In this document: in pieces, positions 23,574 to 32,721 of the stretch
How positions within the stretch are numbered: position 1 is the stretch's first letter
Layout: the number at the start of each line of letters is the position of its first letter
NCBI GenBank assembly: GCA_030527115.1
Contig: JAUNBM010000016.1
Location: 1-40,338 of the forward strand
Length of the DNA stretch: 40,338 bases
Source: Clostridia bacterium
GTDB taxonomy: Bacteria; Bacillota; Clostridia; Christensenellales; CAG-138
Direction: 5' to 3'
Notes under the pieces: model-generated
The model's database searches: none
Told to the model about the DNA's origin: nothing
What the model saw: the letters and a program-made list of their open reading frames with translations, nothing else
Made by a program: the position numbers and the translations under genes

Positions 23574-25267
23574 GGCAGCTGCAACTAAACAAGCAGCTTG
23601 AAGAAGCGCGGGCAAAGCTTGAAAAGCACAGGTCGAGTACCGAGCTATCAGAGCGCAGGTCGGCGCTGGAGCAGCGCAAGCTGAAGACACGGGAAGCATT
23701 TGATGAGCTGACCGCAGAAGCCACCGAGGAGCAGCGCAATCTCGTTGATGATGAGATCGCTGCAATCGAGGCGGAAGAGGCGGCTATCGAGGCAGCGGAA
23801 ACGGAGAGTGAGACCACGGAGCAAACGCTTGCATCCGAGGTAGCACGGATAGAATCAGAGCTCAACGAGCTCGTAAATAGGAGCAAGGCGGCAACGGCCC
23901 CTGTTCCGCAAAGAGAAAATTCAGATAAGAAAGGGTCTACAACCATGAGCTTCAGAAGTTTCAGAGAAATGAACTATGAGGAACGTTCTCAGTTCTTCGC
24001 ACAGGATGAGGTTAAAACCTTCATTGAAAATGTCCGCACGATGCGCGAAACGCGTGGCGTTAAGAACGCAACGCTGACCATTCCGGACGTGATGTTTGAC
24101 GTCCTCCGCAACGAGCTTGAGGGGGAAAGCAAGCTGATCTCCCGCGTCACCGTTAAGGCGGTGAGTGGCACAGCGAGGCAGAACATTATCGGGGAGATCC
24201 CCGAGGCGGTGTGGATGGAGGCAGTCGGTACGCTGAATGAGCTCGACTTGAGTCTCAACCAGATCACTACGGACGGATTCCTGGTCGGTGGCTTCATCGC
24301 CATCCCCAACAGTTATCTCGAAGACAGCGATATGGCGCTGGGCACCGAGATCATGACGGCACTCCGCAAAGCGATTGGAAAGGCGCTCGATAACGCGATC
24401 CTCTTTGGCACGGGTGTAAAAATGCCTATCGGCATTATGACGAGGCTTCAGCAGACGGCACAGCCGGAGTCTTGGGATGCTAAGGCAAGGCCGTGGACTG
24501 ACTTACACGAGAGCAATATCGTGACGATCGATGCCGACGGGCTGAACGGCGTAGCGTTCTACACGGCGCTGCTCGCAAACGCAGGCATTCCCAGTCCGGA
24601 TTACAGCAAGGGGGCGCTGACGTGGATAATGAACCGCAAAACTCACCTTGCCCTTAAGACAAAGGCGATGGAGTTCAACGCTTCGGCAGTCCTTGCCGCC
24701 GGCGTCGGGAACGAGATGCCCGTAGTCGGAGGCGAGATCGTCGAGGTTGAGAAGATGGAGGACAATCAGATCCTCTTCGGATACTTCGACCTCTATCTGC
24801 TTGTTGAGCGCGAGGGCGCTGCAATCGAGTCGAGCGATCAAATCCTCTGGTTGCAGAATCAGACCTGCTTCAAGGGCTATGCCCGTTTTGACGGCAAGCC
24901 TGTGTTCGGCGAGGCGTTCTGCCTGATCAGCTTCGACAACAGCGAGCCCGTAACGTCGGGAACCTTCCCGATTGACTATGCCAACACCGCACTCGGCGTC
25001 CTCGGCGTGACGGCGGCAGCGCACGCTTCGACCTCCGGAGCAACCGTGTTGACGGTAACGGGAACCGAGGCGAGCGGAACGACCATCGCCTATAAGATCG
25101 GTGCTAAGAGCGTCACCTCCGGCGACAGGGCTGATGACTTCACGGCCTTCACTTCGGGAACGACCGCCATTAAGTGCGCCGCCGGCAAGACCATCACCGT
25201 GGTCGAGCTTGACGCCGACAGCCGCGTCATAAAGATGGGCACCGTGGTCTCCGTCCCCAAGGCTTAA
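23558..25267 (+). CDS. HK97-fold major capsid protein with scaffold domain and C-terminal extension
   Basis: 569 residues. Residues 1 to about 128 are a charged coiled-coil delta/scaffold domain expected to be removed by the protease; the HK97 fold spans about 135-465 (ending F-G-E-A-F-C-L-I-S-F). The last 100 or so residues are Thr/Ser/Ala-rich and beta-like (V-L-T-V-T-G-T-E-A, T-I-T-V-V-E-L-D), an extra domain not needed for the shell fold, probably surface-exposed. An internal ATG at 23945 falls at the scaffold/shell boundary but lacks a good ribosome binding site. Confidence 0.94.
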   Translation: MARALRQLQLNKQLEEARAKLEKHRSSTELSERRSALEQRKLKTREAFDELTAEATEEQRNLVDDEIAAIEAEEAAIEAAETESETTEQTLASEVARIESELNELVNRSKAATAPVPQRENSDKKGSTTMSFRSFREMNYEERSQFFAQDEVKTFIENVRTMRETRGVKNATLTIPDVMFDVLRNELEGESKLISRVTVKAVSGTARQNIIGEIPEAVWMEAVGTLNELDLSLNQITTDGFLVGGFIAIPNSYLEDSDMALGTEIMTALRKAIGKALDNAILFGTGVKMPIGIMTRLQQTAQPESWDAKARPWTDLHESNIVTIDADGLNGVAFYTALLANAGIPSPDYSKGALTWIMNRKTHLALKTKAMEFNASAVLAAGVGNEMPVVGGEIVEVEKMEDNQILFGYFDLYLLVEREGAAIESSDQILWLQNQTCFKGYARFDGKPVFGEAFCLISFDNSEPVTSGTFPIDYANTALGVLGVTAAAHASTSGATVLTVTGTEASGTTIAYKIGAKSVTSGDRADDFTAFTSGTTAIKCAAGKTITVVELDADSRVIKMGTVVSVPKA

Positions 25268-25286
25268 GGCAGAGGGGTGATCTGCA

Positions 25287-25583
25287 ATGTACGGCAAAGA
25301 CATAGTGCTTGAGATCGTCAAATCGCGTATGGACAGGGGCGGGGTCACCGTCCCTCCCATACAGTTGGCTTACTGGCTTCAGCGTATCGAGGCGGCGGCT
25401 CAAGAGCTTGAAAGGATGGGCCTCGCGCTCACCGACTGCGCGGCCGACAACGTTCTGCTGGCGGATTACACGGTCTGGAAGATCAATAACCGTGACACGA
25501 CCGGAGAGATGCCGAGTTGGTTGCGTCGTGCATTGCGGAATCGCTGGCTCGGAGCGGAGGTGAGCACCGATGCAACTGACTGA
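25287..25583 (+). CDS. Head-tail connector protein
   Basis: 98 helical residues directly after the capsid gene, with G-A-G-G-G-G-T-like ribosome binding sequence before the ATG. Size, position and helix content (W-L-Q-R-I-E-A-A-A-Q-E-L-E-R-M) fit the gp6/gp15-like adaptor that docks on the portal. Sequence signature is weak, so the call leans on synteny. Overlaps the next gene by 14 bases. Confidence 0.7.
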   Translation: MYGKDIVLEIVKSRMDRGGVTVPPIQLAYWLQRIEAAAQELERMGLALTDCAADNVLLADYTVWKINNRDTTGEMPSWLRRALRNRWLGAEVSTDATD

Positions 25584-25908
25584 TGGGATTTGCGAAATCA
25601 AACGCATCGTCAATGTTGCGGAAGCAGGCGAGGAGCCGAGGCGTGAAGCTCAGGCTTATATCGACTCATGGTATGCGACGCTTGACTGTGCGACCTCTAA
25701 CGCTCCGGAAACGGGCGTGCAGGGAACCGAGGTTGAGACCCGTCGGATACGGGTGCTTGACGATGAGCGCATCATGCTCGGGCAGCTCGTCACCCTCAAC
25801 GATCGTGACTATTCCATCACTCGGATCTTTAGAGGCAGCGACAGCGACAACGGCATGAGAATCTGCGACCTAACGCTGGAGGGAGCCGCTTATGACACCA
25901 TTATATGA
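25570..25908 (+). CDS. Head closure / head-tail adaptor protein
   Basis: 112 residues, beta-rich, with R-I-R-V-L-D-D-E-R-I and Q-L-V-T-L-N-D-R-D-Y-S-I-T-R-I, a pattern typical of stopper-type head-completion proteins (SPP1 gp16-like). It lies second after the capsid, the expected slot. Overlaps both neighbours. Confidence 0.7.
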   Translation: MQLTDGICEIKRIVNVAEAGEEPRREAQAYIDSWYATLDCATSNAPETGVQGTEVETRRIRVLDDERIMLGQLVTLNDRDYSITRIFRGSDSDNGMRICDLTLEGAAYDTII

Positions 25909-26218
25909 TTGGGCATGGTTCCGCGACTTGGTCTTGCGCTGTGACCCCGCCGCTACTAAGTATCACGGCAGCGGCGCGTCTGAGACAACCGTTTGGAGCC
26001 CTAAGGGCGTGCGAACGATAATGCTTGACGATATTCAGCAGATCACCGGGTGGACGGTCGAGGTCGAGCGCAACTGCAAGAGCGATAATGACGCTGTGGC
26101 GGCGGCGCTACTTGAAGCGCTTACCGAAAGTGAGCGAGTGGATCTAACATCGTATGTTGAGATGTACGATGAGACGGACGGGGTGCATACGCACCTATTT
26201 ACTTGTGAGGTGTATTAA
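25892..26218 (+). CDS. Head-tail junction protein, possibly tail terminator
   Basis: 108 residues, mixed alpha/beta, Trp-rich start (Y-D-W-A-W-F-R-D). It lies between the adaptor and the HK97 gp10-like gene. Junction genes of this kind include tail terminators, but I see no decisive signature, so the assignment is positional. Confidence 0.5.
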   Translation: MTPLYDWAWFRDLVLRCDPAATKYHGSGASETTVWSPKGVRTIMLDDIQQITGWTVEVERNCKSDNDAVAAALLEALTESERVDLTSYVEMYDETDGVHTHLFTCEVY

Positions 26219-26220
26219 GG

Positions 26221-26628
26221 ATGGCAGCATTCAAATTTACCGGAGCCGATGAGTACATGAAGGCAATATCTCGTCTCGGTGACGAGTACGAGGTGACGAT
26301 GAAGCGCATGGTCGTCGCCGGCTGTAAGGTTTTGCTGGCAAGGATGAAAGCGGCGACACCGATATTTGCGAAGTACCTACATCGAATCAAGCTGAAGAAG
26401 TACAAGAACAAAGATGGAATGTATGGCGTCATCGGATTTAACAAGAGCAAGACAAGCAGTGGAGCGGAAGCATGGCTTGCCGGCGGGGTCTATAACTACG
26501 GACGCCAAGAATATCGACCGCAGAAAGCTCGCCCATTTATAGAGCGGACGGCGAAGGATGCCGAATCGGAAGTCCAAGCGGCGATGCAGGCGGAATATGA
26601 CAAGAAATTGCGACAGCTGGGTTTTTAG
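26221..26628 (+). CDS. HK97 gp10-like tail completion protein
   Basis: 135 residues. The helical start (Y-M-K-A-I-S-R-L-G-D-E-Y), the central K-A-A-T-P-I and the closing R-P-F-I-E-R-T-A-K-D-A-E match the HK97 gp10 group, which joins head and tail. It starts two bases after the previous stop. Confidence 0.85.
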   Translation: MAAFKFTGADEYMKAISRLGDEYEVTMKRMVVAGCKVLLARMKAATPIFAKYLHRIKLKKYKNKDGMYGVIGFNKSKTSSGAEAWLAGGVYNYGRQEYRPQKARPFIERTAKDAESEVQAAMQAEYDKKLRQLGF

Positions 26629-26649
26629 CCTGGCAGAAAGGATTATTGC

Positions 26650-27222
26650 ATGAAAAAAGTTAAGTTTGGATGGAAAAATGTCCACGTTTTCCCGATTACG
26701 GATAGCGGATCGGCGTTGACATATGGCTCCCCGATTCCGATTCCCGGAGGTGTGAGCATAACTGCGACGCCGAGGAACAACGCATCGGTGAGCTTCGAGG
26801 CGGATGATAATGCTGATTATTATCGCAACTATCGCCCCGGCGGGTATGACATTTCGGCAGAGTTCGCTGCTCTTGCGGAAGCATACTTCACCTCCGTCCT
26901 CGGACAGACCAAGGATTCGGAGGCAGGAATTATCACCGAGAAGATAACGGACAACTACCAGAAGTTCGGCATGACAGGCGAGCGTAAGGTGTGGATCGAC
27001 GGCGTTGTAAAGACCGAGTGCGCCGCCTTCTTATACTGTACGGCGCAGCAGCTCAGCTACGATGCTTCGACCAGTGCAAACGGCGAGCCTAAGGTGAAAG
27101 GGATCAGCATGAGCGCGGATCCGCATCCCTATACTCAGACGGTGAAGAAGATAACGACCGACGATGCGCCGACCGCGACATTCAGCGGGTGGCATAGCAC
27201 ATCGGCTGAATGGATTGAATAA
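26650..27222 (+). CDS. Major tail tube protein
   Basis: 190 residues, beta-rich, with G-G-V-S-I-T-A-T-P, S-F-E-A-D-D-N-A-D-Y-Y and a late K-G-I-S-M-S-A-D-P segment, as in the phi13-type major tail proteins of Firmicutes siphophages. It polymerises into the tail tube around the tape measure protein. The following frameshift gene pair and tape measure confirm the location. Confidence 0.88.
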   Translation: MKKVKFGWKNVHVFPITDSGSALTYGSPIPIPGGVSITATPRNNASVSFEADDNADYYRNYRPGGYDISAEFAALAEAYFTSVLGQTKDSEAGIITEKITDNYQKFGMTGERKVWIDGVVKTECAAFLYCTAQQLSYDASTSANGEPKVKGISMSADPHPYTQTVKKITTDDAPTATFSGWHSTSAEWIE

Positions 27223-27236
27223 CGGAGGAGAGAACA

Positions 27237-27581
27237 ATGAAAAGAATGGTGCTTGAAATCGACGGCCGAGAGGTCGCCTTTGCGTCCAACGCGGCGATGC
27301 CGATAAAGTACAGGACATGGACGGGTCGGGACTACTACCGCGATATAGCAGTAGCCACCGACCCGACTTCCCCGTCCTTCGATATCCGCGTCCTCTACGA
27401 CGTGGCATGGACTTTCGCCCGCATCGCAGATCCCGAGGGCGTGCCCGACAGCGCGGAAGCGTGGCTTGAGAGCTTCGACACCTTCGACCCGCTCGCCGTG
27501 GTGACGGAGTTGGCGAAAGCGTTTGCGGAGGACAGTAAGCAACTAAAAAAACCGCGAGCGGAGGGAAAGCGATCAAAATAA
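27237..27581 (+). CDS. Tail assembly chaperone, gpG-like (zero-frame product)
   Basis: 114 residues: a beta-rich start and helical end (W-T-F-A-R-I-A-D, V-T-E-L-A-K-A-F-A-E-D). It sits between the major tail and tape measure genes, the fixed place of lambda gpG equivalents. Near its end CTA-AAA-AAA offers a -1 slippery heptamer (27545-27551) that would join it to the downstream open frame. AACGGAGG precedes the start. Confidence 0.88.
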   Translation: MKRMVLEIDGREVAFASNAAMPIKYRTWTGRDYYRDIAVATDPTSPSFDIRVLYDVAWTFARIADPEGVPDSAEAWLESFDTFDPLAVVTELAKAFAEDSKQLKKPRAEGKRSK

Positions 27582-27748
27582 CCGTAGAGCGTTATTTTCT
27601 CGCTTGCCTCCGCTTGGGCCTGCACATTGAAGATTTAGAGCAGATGACGGTCGGGCTTGTGCTCGATATGCTCAAGGAATCGAGCGAGCAGGCGGATCAT
27701 GAATCGGAGTATTTGGATGAGGATGAAAGCTTGAGCGACATCCTATAA
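27551..27748 (+). CDS. Tail assembly chaperone gpT-like extension, made by -1 frameshift
   Basis: Without its own start codon, this frame is entered by a -1 slip on A-AAA-AAA (27545-27551) in the gpG-like gene. The 65-residue extension contains I-T-V-E-R-Y-F-L-A-C-L-R-L-G-L and M-T-V-G-L-V-L-D-M-L, a strongly conserved gpT-like signature, and ends in an acidic tail before TAA at 27746-27748. The fusion product of about 170 residues would be the gpGT equivalent that loads tape measure onto tail tube subunits. Confidence 0.88.
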   Translation, partial: TASGGKAIKITVERYFLACLRLGLHIEDLEQMTVGLVLDMLKESSEQADHESEYLDEDESLSDIL

Positions 27749-27773
27749 TTTAAAGCAGAAAGGAGTTTGACAT

Positions 27774-30755
27774 ATGGCTTACAGCATCGGAGCGGTAGTC
27801 AGCGTATCGGGAGATCAGGCGTATAACGAGGCCCTTAAAAAGATACGCACGGAGATGTCGCAGGTCAAGCTCCAAGGCGATCTACTGACCTCGACCTTTG
27901 GGAAGAACGAGAAATCGGTAGCATCTCTCACTTCTCAAAACAACCAGCTTCGCAAGGCGCAGGATTTGCAAGAGAAAACCATCAAGGAGACCGAGGCGGC
28001 GATGCAGCGGCTCCGAGAAGAGAATCTTGAAAACTCCGAGCAGTACAAGAAGCTTGAAAACAACCTTACAAAGACCCAAACGGCGCTTAATAAGACGACG
28101 AGGGAAATCAAGGAGAATGAGGCGGCGCTCGAGCAGCTCAAAAGAGAAGAGATGCACGCCGCATTTGACAAGGCTCAAACAAGCGCCTCAAGTCTTGGTT
28201 CCACGCTCAAAACAACGGCAGCAGCCTTAGCTGCGGTGTTGGCCGCGGCTGTCGGCGCAAGCGCAGCGCTTGTTAAATTCGCCGCCGACCAGTCGGACGC
28301 CGCCGATGAACTACTAACCCGAGCTCAGACCACGGGGACATCCGTGGAGACCTTGCAGGAGTGGGCTTATGCAGCCCGCTTTATCGATACCGAGGTCGAG
28401 CATATGGAGAAAGGCCTCGCTCGCACAGTTAAGGCCATGAGCGAGGCCACTATTGCAGGGCAGGATTACATCGAGATCTACGACGGGCTTGTGCTGTCCA
28501 TGCGGGACGGTAACGGTCAGCTTTATGACTCTGAAGAGATGTTCTATCGGGTCATCGACGCCATAGGAACCCTGGAGAGCGAGACCGAGCGCGAGATCGC
28601 CGCACAGGAGATCTTCAGTCGGTCGTATCAAGATATGCTTCCGCTGATCAACGCCGGAAGCCAAGCCCTCCGCGAATACGCCGACGAAGCTCATGCCGTG
28701 GGTGCAGTCGTGTCTACCGAGAGCGTGCAGGCGTTAGGGCAGTTCAACGATGCCCTTCAGGTCGTTCGGGCGCAGTGGGAAGCGACTAAGACCCAGCTCG
28801 CAGCGAGCTTTGCAAACCCGATGACGAAGTTTGCGGAGAATATCCAAAAGACGATGGCGAGCTTGCAGGCCAAGCTCAACACCCCGAAGATGCAGGCGGC
28901 TCTTGAGAAGCTCGCGGCCGCCGCCGCAAGTTTTCTGGAAAAGCTTATAGATCTGGCTGTCAGCGTCCTTCCGGCGGTGGCGTCAGCGATAGATTGGCTG
29001 GCCGAGAACGGCCGAACGCTCATCAAGGTGCTCGCCGCCGTCGTGGCGGGAGTCATAGCTTTTAAGACGGCGCTGACGGTCGTCAAACTCGTGAGCGCCC
29101 TAAGCCTTGCGTTGCAGGTCTATAAGGGTGCGACGATCGCATCTACGGCGGCACAGTACGGGCTTAATGCCGCGATGGCGGCGAATCCCATCGGGCTATT
29201 GATAGTGGGCATCACCACGCTCGTAGCCGCGATGGCGGGCTATTCGCTGGCCGCCTCGGCCATGAGCGACGACACAGACTCCGTTAGAGACAGCATCGAT
29301 GCGGTGACCGAAGCTATCTCTGAGCAAGCCAAAGCGGCATCGGAGCGGAAGCAGGAGATGCAGGCCGAGGAGAGCACCCTCAGGAGTATGGCGGCCGAGG
29401 TCTCTCGGTTGAGTGAAAAAGAGAATATCAGCGCGGGCGAGAAGCTGAGGCTGAAGACTTACATAGAAGAGCTTAACGGCGCGCTGGCTGATGCAAACCT
29501 CGCCTACGACGAGAACACCGGAGCTATCACCGGGAACATCGCCGCCGTTGATGAGTTGATAGCCGCCAAGATGCGAGAAGCTGAGGTCGATTTGCTCGTC
29601 GAAAAGTGGCAAGAAGCTGAACAGATACGCCTCGACGCCATTGAGGCGAGGGACGCCGCTCGGGCGAAGCGGAACAACGCCGAGTGGGAGTATACGATGG
29701 CCCAGCAGGCGCGAAATAATGCCAGCTGGTTCGGAAAGCTTATCGGCGACGAGGCCATCGCGTTGAATAGCGCGGCGGCGGCCTATGAGGAAGCAACCGG
29801 CGAGCTACGCGATGCGAACGCCGTTGTGGCTGAAGCTGAAGAAAACGCATCCGCCGCTAAGGCCGCCATCGACGAATTTACAGGCGCGATAAGCGAGGAA
29901 GAGGCGGCAGTTGCGGCGGCGAACGTCGCCCTGCTTACGCAGGAAGAAGCGCTCGAAAAGCTCAATGAAGCTTACACCAAAGCGGCGGAGCGGGTGGAAT
30001 ACTACGCCGATTACACGCAAAACGCCTTTAGCCGCATGGGCAGTAGCGCGAAAATTTCTGTTGAAGAGATGATTGCGAATCTCCAGGCGAATCAGGCGCA
30101 GGTCGCCGCGTGGACGGACAACATGGCGATCCTCGCAGAATCGGGGCTTGACAGCGGATTTTTGCAGGCGCTCAGGGACATGGGCCCGGAAGCGGCCGCG
30201 ACTGTGCAGGGGATGGTCGACTATATCCGGAGCGGAGGCTCCTTTGACGAGCTGAACCGGCTATATGCCGACGGTGCGGCGCAGGCGAGCGCCGCCGTGG
30301 AATCCGAGCTCGAAACCGTGCCGGGTGAGTTTTTAGATCTCGGCGAAAATATCGGCAGCTCGCTCGCCCAAGGCATCACTAATAAAATTGATTCCATCTA
30401 CGCAGCTTCCTATGCCGCCGGACAGGCGGCGATCGACGGAGCGGCTGATGCGACGGATACGCATAGCCCGTCGAGAAAAGGCGAGTATCTTGGCAAAATG
30501 TTCGGCGTTGGCTACGGCGGTGGATTGAGCGAAAGTTTCGGCGCTGTGTTGGCCACGATGCGGGGACAGATGCGGGAGCTCATAGATATAGCCGGCATGA
30601 CGGGCGGGATTCCCGGGATCTCCGCGACTATGCCTCAGCTCTCCATGACGTCCGGAGGAAGCACGGTCGTAAATCTCACGGTCACGAATCCATCGGAGGC
30701 GTGGCTTGAGTACGTTTTTGACAAATTCAATGTGCGGTTCGCGGGGGTGGCTTAA
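27774..30755 (+). CDS. Tail tape measure protein
   Basis: 993 residues: an N-terminal coiled coil (about 45-130), hydrophobic segments (about 143-168 and 420-470), a second coiled coil (about 505-730) and a C-terminal globular part including T-H-S-P-S-R-K-G-E-Y-L-G. It sets tail length; at the usual 0.15 nm per residue it predicts a tail of roughly 150 nm, indicating a siphovirus-like particle. AAAGGAG precedes the ATG. Confidence 0.95.
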   Translation: MAYSIGAVVSVSGDQAYNEALKKIRTEMSQVKLQGDLLTSTFGKNEKSVASLTSQNNQLRKAQDLQEKTIKETEAAMQRLREENLENSEQYKKLENNLTKTQTALNKTTREIKENEAALEQLKREEMHAAFDKAQTSASSLGSTLKTTAAALAAVLAAAVGASAALVKFAADQSDAADELLTRAQTTGTSVETLQEWAYAARFIDTEVEHMEKGLARTVKAMSEATIAGQDYIEIYDGLVLSMRDGNGQLYDSEEMFYRVIDAIGTLESETEREIAAQEIFSRSYQDMLPLINAGSQALREYADEAHAVGAVVSTESVQALGQFNDALQVVRAQWEATKTQLAASFANPMTKFAENIQKTMASLQAKLNTPKMQAALEKLAAAAASFLEKLIDLAVSVLPAVASAIDWLAENGRTLIKVLAAVVAGVIAFKTALTVVKLVSALSLALQVYKGATIASTAAQYGLNAAMAANPIGLLIVGITTLVAAMAGYSLAASAMSDDTDSVRDSIDAVTEAISEQAKAASERKQEMQAEESTLRSMAAEVSRLSEKENISAGEKLRLKTYIEELNGALADANLAYDENTGAITGNIAAVDELIAAKMREAEVDLLVEKWQEAEQIRLDAIEARDAARAKRNNAEWEYTMAQQARNNASWFGKLIGDEAIALNSAAAAYEEATGELRDANAVVAEAEENASAAKAAIDEFTGAISEEEAAVAAANVALLTQEEALEKLNEAYTKAAERVEYYADYTQNAFSRMGSSAKISVEEMIANLQANQAQVAAWTDNMAILAESGLDSGFLQALRDMGPEAAATVQGMVDYIRSGGSFDELNRLYADGAAQASAAVESELETVPGEFLDLGENIGSSLAQGITNKIDSIYAASYAAGQAAIDGAADATDTHSPSRKGEYLGKMFGVGYGGGLSESFGAVLATMRGQMRELIDIAGMTGGIPGISATMPQLSMTSGGSTVVNLTVTNPSEAWLEYVFDKFNVRFAGVA

Positions 30756-30757
30756 GG

Positions 30758-31609
30758 ATGCGTAGATTTTGGCTAAAAAATGCGATAGGCGATAGCATCG
30801 ACCTCATGACGCGAAAGCTTTTTGTCTACAAGCCCAAGGGCCTTGGGCCGTCATATGAGTCGAGCTATGAGCGTATGAGCGAGGGATTCTTCTCGGCGAA
30901 AACGCGAAGATTGGCTCAGGGGAGCATCGCCGGCGAGCTGGTTTTTACAGGCGCGGATCCCTACGAGCAGTATCAGGAGTTAATCGCGTGGATCTACGCG
31001 AGCGAGGATATCAAGGTCGGATACCGTCCCCGCGAGAACGGGGAGATCTATTATGCGCGTATAGACATCGAGCGTATCGATAAGGGCGAACGAAACGTTA
31101 CGGGGGAGCTGCAATGCCCGTTCGCGTTCCGCCTGCTCTCGCTTTGGGCGACAGAAACACCCATTACAACCGCGATTTCTGCAACGACCTTGCGCTTAGT
31201 CTATCCGAGGCGATATCCGTTCGTTTACGGAAATGAGGGGAGCGCTGGCGAGACGGAGCCTTTCATTCTCTCCGGTCATGTGCCGGGAGCTGTCCGTGTG
31301 GTCATCCCCGGCCCGATAGCTTATCCCATAGTGTCCTTATACACTAAAGATAACGACGGTTGGATGAAGATCGGCGAGATGGTGTATGACGGAAGCATTC
31401 CGTCCGGAAGCACCTTGACCTTCACGACAGAGCCTGATAAGGCCGGCGTATACAGGGATTCCACCCTGTACTTGCAAGCGCTTGACGTTACGAAAGATAA
31501 CTTCTTCCGCATCCCGACTGGCGGGACTCGCAAGATCACGCTGAGCTCCGATGACGATACTACGCTGTCCGCCGTCGTGACGGTCTATGACTACTATGTG
31601 AGTATATAA
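30758..31609 (+). CDS. Distal tail protein (Dit-like)
   Basis: 283 residues directly after the tape measure. The N-terminal half (F-F-S-A-K-T-R-R-L-A-Q-G, Y-E-Q-Y-Q-E-L-I-A-W-I, I-D-I-E-R-I-D-K-G-E) matches Dit-type tail-tip hubs, and the second half is a beta-sandwich with S-G-S-T-L-T-F-T-T-E. It forms the hexameric ring at the tail tip onto which the next protein docks. Confidence 0.88.
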   Translation: MRRFWLKNAIGDSIDLMTRKLFVYKPKGLGPSYESSYERMSEGFFSAKTRRLAQGSIAGELVFTGADPYEQYQELIAWIYASEDIKVGYRPRENGEIYYARIDIERIDKGERNVTGELQCPFAFRLLSLWATETPITTAISATTLRLVYPRRYPFVYGNEGSAGETEPFILSGHVPGAVRVVIPGPIAYPIVSLYTKDNDGWMKIGEMVYDGSIPSGSTLTFTTEPDKAGVYRDSTLYLQALDVTKDNFFRIPTGGTRKITLSSDDDTTLSAVVTVYDYYVSI

Positions 31610-31614
31610 GAAAC

Positions 31615-31650
31615 GTGACAATTTATATTATTTCGAGGATAAAAGTGTGA
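31615..31650 (+). other. Duplicate of the next gene's first eight codons, ending in a stop
   Basis: GTG at 31615 opens M-T-I-Y-I-I-S-R, the same eight residues that begin the gene at 31647, with three base differences, all synonymous third positions. It continues three more codons and ends in TGA at 31648-31650, overlapping the real GTG start. It could be a leader minigene coupling translation, or the remnant of an older allele left by recombination. Its own ribosome binding site is poor. Confidence 0.6.
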
Positions 31651-32720
31651 CAATCTACATTATTTCAAGGGATTTTTCCGAGACGCTCAAGGCTGAGTGC
31701 TTTGAGTGGGACTACTATAATGACAATCGGCACAACAGCTCATTCAAGGTCTTTGGCGAAATCTCCGGGTACGAGGGCGGCGTTGTGGCGATTTATAGGC
31801 CTCCGAGCGGCCGGGGGCATTTTAGCCTTATCGACACCATGACGCCGGATAACGGCGTGACTACGATAAAAACGAAGCCTATCATAGAGATCTTCGATCG
31901 GGATATAGAGTGGACGCGTGACATGTATTACTATCTCGATGGAGCCTACGACCATCTGCGCCTGATCCTTTTTGACGCCATCTGGAATAATTGGCGCGGT
32001 GGGCAAGCAGATGAGGCCTGCCGTGCGCCGTGGCTGAGAATCCAATCAGTGGATCTATGGGATCCATTGACTCAATCGGCGCCTTCGCCATTGCCCTCGA
32101 CGCTCAACGACGCCGGATATTTTAACCTCCGCGACTACCTGCGGGAGCTCGAAGATCGCGGAATGGCGGTAATGTATTTCGATGCGGTAGAGGGCGTCCC
32201 CGGAGCTTCTGTCCGCTTTCTTCCCCGGCCAGCGTTGGAGCTGAATTTTGATCTCGCTGGAGCGGCCTTTAACCTTATCTCCGAGACTTACTCCGCAAAG
32301 GTCGTTTCAAAGATTACGCTCCACACTCAGAACGCGATCACGAACGCGTGGTCAAGTCAGGACTACTTCCTTTTCGACGATGGGACTTACGGAACGAGCG
32401 CGACGGCAGGGACTCGCGTCCAGGGCGAGTGGCGACATCTTTACGGCGCAACCGTGGACGATGTTGCCGTCCTGTTTGCCGAGAATGAATTCGCGCATTC
32501 AATCAAAATCCGCTCCTCCGTCCATTCCGTGCGCTACTCGGAAGATTCTGCCGTTCAGATCTGGTACTTGACCCCGGTCAAGATTAGGCGGACTAACGGG
32601 AGCATCGTCCAGTCGCGGATTACGGGGATGCGCTATACCAGCAATGATGAGCAGACGGAGCTCATCTGCGGCTCGCTGGCGACAACGCTTACAGAGATGA
32701 TCAAGAAGGGAGCTATTTGA
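31647..32720 (+). CDS. Tail-associated protein (Tal/gp44-like hub)
   Basis: 357 residues starting at GTG 31647 with GAGGAT upstream. The early F-E-W-D-Y-Y-N-D-N-R-H-N-S-S-F pattern and mixed alpha/beta architecture fit the siphovirus tail hub that follows Dit. No lysozyme or peptidase domain is visible at the C-terminus, so this is a short, non-enzymatic version. It abuts the next gene. Confidence 0.75.
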   Translation: MTIYIISRDFSETLKAECFEWDYYNDNRHNSSFKVFGEISGYEGGVVAIYRPPSGRGHFSLIDTMTPDNGVTTIKTKPIIEIFDRDIEWTRDMYYYLDGAYDHLRLILFDAIWNNWRGGQADEACRAPWLRIQSVDLWDPLTQSAPSPLPSTLNDAGYFNLRDYLRELEDRGMAVMYFDAVEGVPGASVRFLPRPALELNFDLAGAAFNLISETYSAKVVSKITLHTQNAITNAWSSQDYFLFDDGTYGTSATAGTRVQGEWRHLYGATVDDVAVLFAENEFAHSIKIRSSVHSVRYSEDSAVQIWYLTPVKIRRTNGSIVQSRITGMRYTSNDEQTELICGSLATTLTEMIKKGAI

Positions 32721-32721
32721 C

